A stretch of 6,876 nt of DNA from an uncultured Sphingobium sp. (GTDB taxonomy: Bacteria > Pseudomonadota > Alphaproteobacteria > Sphingomonadales > Sphingomonadaceae): contig CAJYHD010000460.1 in NCBI GenBank assembly GCA_913773715.1, forward strand, positions 1-6,876, in the 5' to 3' direction. The stretch's first letter is position 1; the number at the start of each line of letters is the position of its first letter. The notes under the pieces were generated by a model that was not told the origin of the DNA, ran no database searches, and saw nothing but the letters and a program-made list of their open reading frames with translations. The position numbers were made by a program, and so were the translations under genes. Positions 5,946 to 6,876 of the stretch are shown in pieces.

Positions 5946-6782
5946 ATGAGTCATTCTGCTCCTAGGATCGGGACCATCCCCGGCATCGCGGATGACATTG
6001 CCGCGATGCTCGGTTCAATGCTGGTCGAAACCGTCGATCATGCCGATGAACTGAGCTTCACCGTCGTGCGGGAAAGCCTCGCCGACGCGATGGAAGCGTT
6101 GCGGGTAGGCGGCCAGTATCAGCAGCTGATGGAAATCGCGGGCGTCGATTATCCCGATCGCGCAGAGCGGTTCGAGGTCTGCTACCATCTGCTCTCCGTC
6201 ACCAAGAACCACCGCATCCGCGTCAAGGTTTCGACCGACGAGGATACGCCCGTTCCCACCGTCACGCACATCTGGCCCGTAGCGGGCTGGCTGGAGCGCG
6301 AGGTGTTCGATATGTACGGCGTGGTGTTCGAGGGCAATCGCGACCTTCGTCGCATCCTTACCGACTATGGCTTCCGCGGTCATCCGCAGCGTAAGGACTT
6401 CCCGCTCACCGGCTATGTCGAATTGCGTTACTCCGAGGAAGACAAGCGCGTCGTCTATGAACCGGTGAAGCTGGCGCAGGACTTCCGCAGCTTCGACTTC
6501 ATGAGTCCCTGGGAAGGTGCGCAATATGTGCTGCCAGGCGATGAAAAGGCGCCGCAGGCGCCCGGCGCGCCGAGTGCGGCTCCCGCTCCGCCGCCACCGC
6601 CTGCCGCGCCCAAGGGCGAGGAAAAGGGCGACAAGCCCAAGGTAACCGAGAAGCCGCAGGATACGGGTGCGGGCGAGCCTGCCAACAGCAAGGCCGCAGA
6701 AAAGTCTGCCGACGCTCCGGTAAAGCCGACAGAGCATACCGACGACGGCAAGGGTGCTGCCAAGCCAGAGGATAAGGACTGA
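5946..6782 (+). CDS. nuoC: NADH-quinone oxidoreductase subunit C (complex I) with long low-complexity C-terminal tail
   Basis: NuoC (30 kDa subunit, NDUFS3 homologue) is a structural subunit of the peripheral arm that packs against NuoD. The protein has 278 residues from the ATG at 5946; the conserved part ends near residue 197. Signature regions are [19 protein letters not shown] (about 108-126), with the Glu-Arg-Glu-x-x-Asp pattern typical of this family, and [20 protein letters not shown] (134-153). [13 protein letters not shown] (about 179-191) closes the core. Residues 199-278 form a tail of Pro, Ala, Lys, Glu and Asp with no hydrophobic core, including five prolines in a row at 215-219. 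nuoC and nuoD are separate genes here, unlike the E. coli fusion. The stop overlaps the nuoD start in TGATG. The Shine-Dalgarno sequence is weak. Confidence 0.95.
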   Translation: MSHSAPRIGTIPGIADDIAAMLGSMLVETVDHADELSFTVVRESLADAMEALRVGGQYQQLMEIAGVDYPDRAERFEVCYHLLSVTKNHRIRVKVSTDEDTPVPTVTHIWPVAGWLEREVFDMYGVVFEGNRDLRRILTDYGFRGHPQRKDFPLTGYVELRYSEEDKRVVYEPVKLAQDFRSFDFMSPWEGAQYVLPGDEKAPQAPGAPSAAPAPPPPPAAPKGEEKGDKPKVTEKPQDTGAGEPANSKAAEKSADAPVKPTEHTDDGKGAAKPEDKD

Positions 6783-6876
6783 TGTCCGACTATATTCAGG
6801 AACTGGAGCATGTCACCGACGCGGCGGACCCGTCGTTCGGTGACACGGAAATCCAGAACTACACGATCAACTTCGG
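6782..6876 (+). CDS. nuoD: NADH-quinone oxidoreductase subunit D (complex I), first 31 codons; runs off the right edge
   Basis: NuoD (49 kDa subunit, NDUFS2 homologue) forms much of the quinone-binding cavity with NuoB. Only the N-terminus is visible: it begins [18 protein letters not shown] and continues to IQNYTINF, which leads into the conserved region ahead of the PQHPAAHG motif expected just outside the window. The ATG overlaps the nuoC stop by one base, suggesting coupled translation. The order nuoA-B-C-D supports the call as much as the sequence does. Confidence 0.9.
   Translation, partial: MSDYIQELEHVTDAADPSFGDTEIQNYTINF

Noticed and set aside
1..6876. A mobile element, CRISPR array, tRNA or rRNA gene, toxin-antitoxin or defence system
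   Set aside because: Almost all of the window is covered by recognisable housekeeping genes, spacers are 130 bases or shorter, and no repeat array, inverted terminal repeats or RNA-gene sequence was seen.

Overview
The window reads as ordinary chromosomal housekeeping DNA from a GC-rich alphaproteobacterium, most likely a member of the Sphingomonadales (Sphingobium, Sphingomonas or Novosphingobium type). The reasons are the protein sequences of NuoA, NuoB, NuoD and SuhB, which look sphingomonad to me, the separate nuoC and nuoD genes as usual in alphaproteobacteria, and the G/C-rich third codon positions. The assignment comes from recognition, not from a database search.

Layout. Positions 1-1162 hold the first 387 codons of a malic enzyme gene (maeB type) on the minus strand; its 3' end lies outside the window. 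A 110-base divergent spacer follows. All remaining genes are on the plus strand. A cell-wall pair comes first: a YkuD-family L,D-transpeptidase (1273-2361) and a membrane-anchored M23 peptidase (2364-2966), only 2 bases apart. After a 102-base spacer with a 12-base direct repeat come efp, encoding elongation factor P (3069-3632), and a small exported protein of unknown function whose start overlaps the efp stop (3632-4027). Next is suhB, an inositol monophosphatase family gene (4079-4894), whose ribosome binding site lies inside a terminator-like hairpin. A clear hairpin with a T-run separates suhB from the start of the complex I operon: nuoA (5025-5399), nuoB (5390-5944), nuoC (5946-6782) and the first 31 codons of nuoD (6782 to the edge).

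How the genes fit together. The nuo genes are tightly packed (10-base overlap, 1-base gap, 1-base overlap) and encode peripheral-arm and membrane subunits of NADH:quinone oxidoreductase. The transpeptidase and M23 enzyme would act on peptidoglycan in the periplasm, one making or exchanging bonds and the other cutting them. EF-P helps ribosomes through proline runs; the only run of five prolines in the window is in the C-terminal tail of NuoC, just before the coupled nuoD start. At least three genes appear to start with TTG (transpeptidase, nuoA, nuoB), each with a good Shine-Dalgarno sequence.

I found no mobile element, CRISPR array, RNA gene, defence system or other undescribed system. The findings are modest and mainly concern gene boundaries, RNA structure and a few unusual protein regions.
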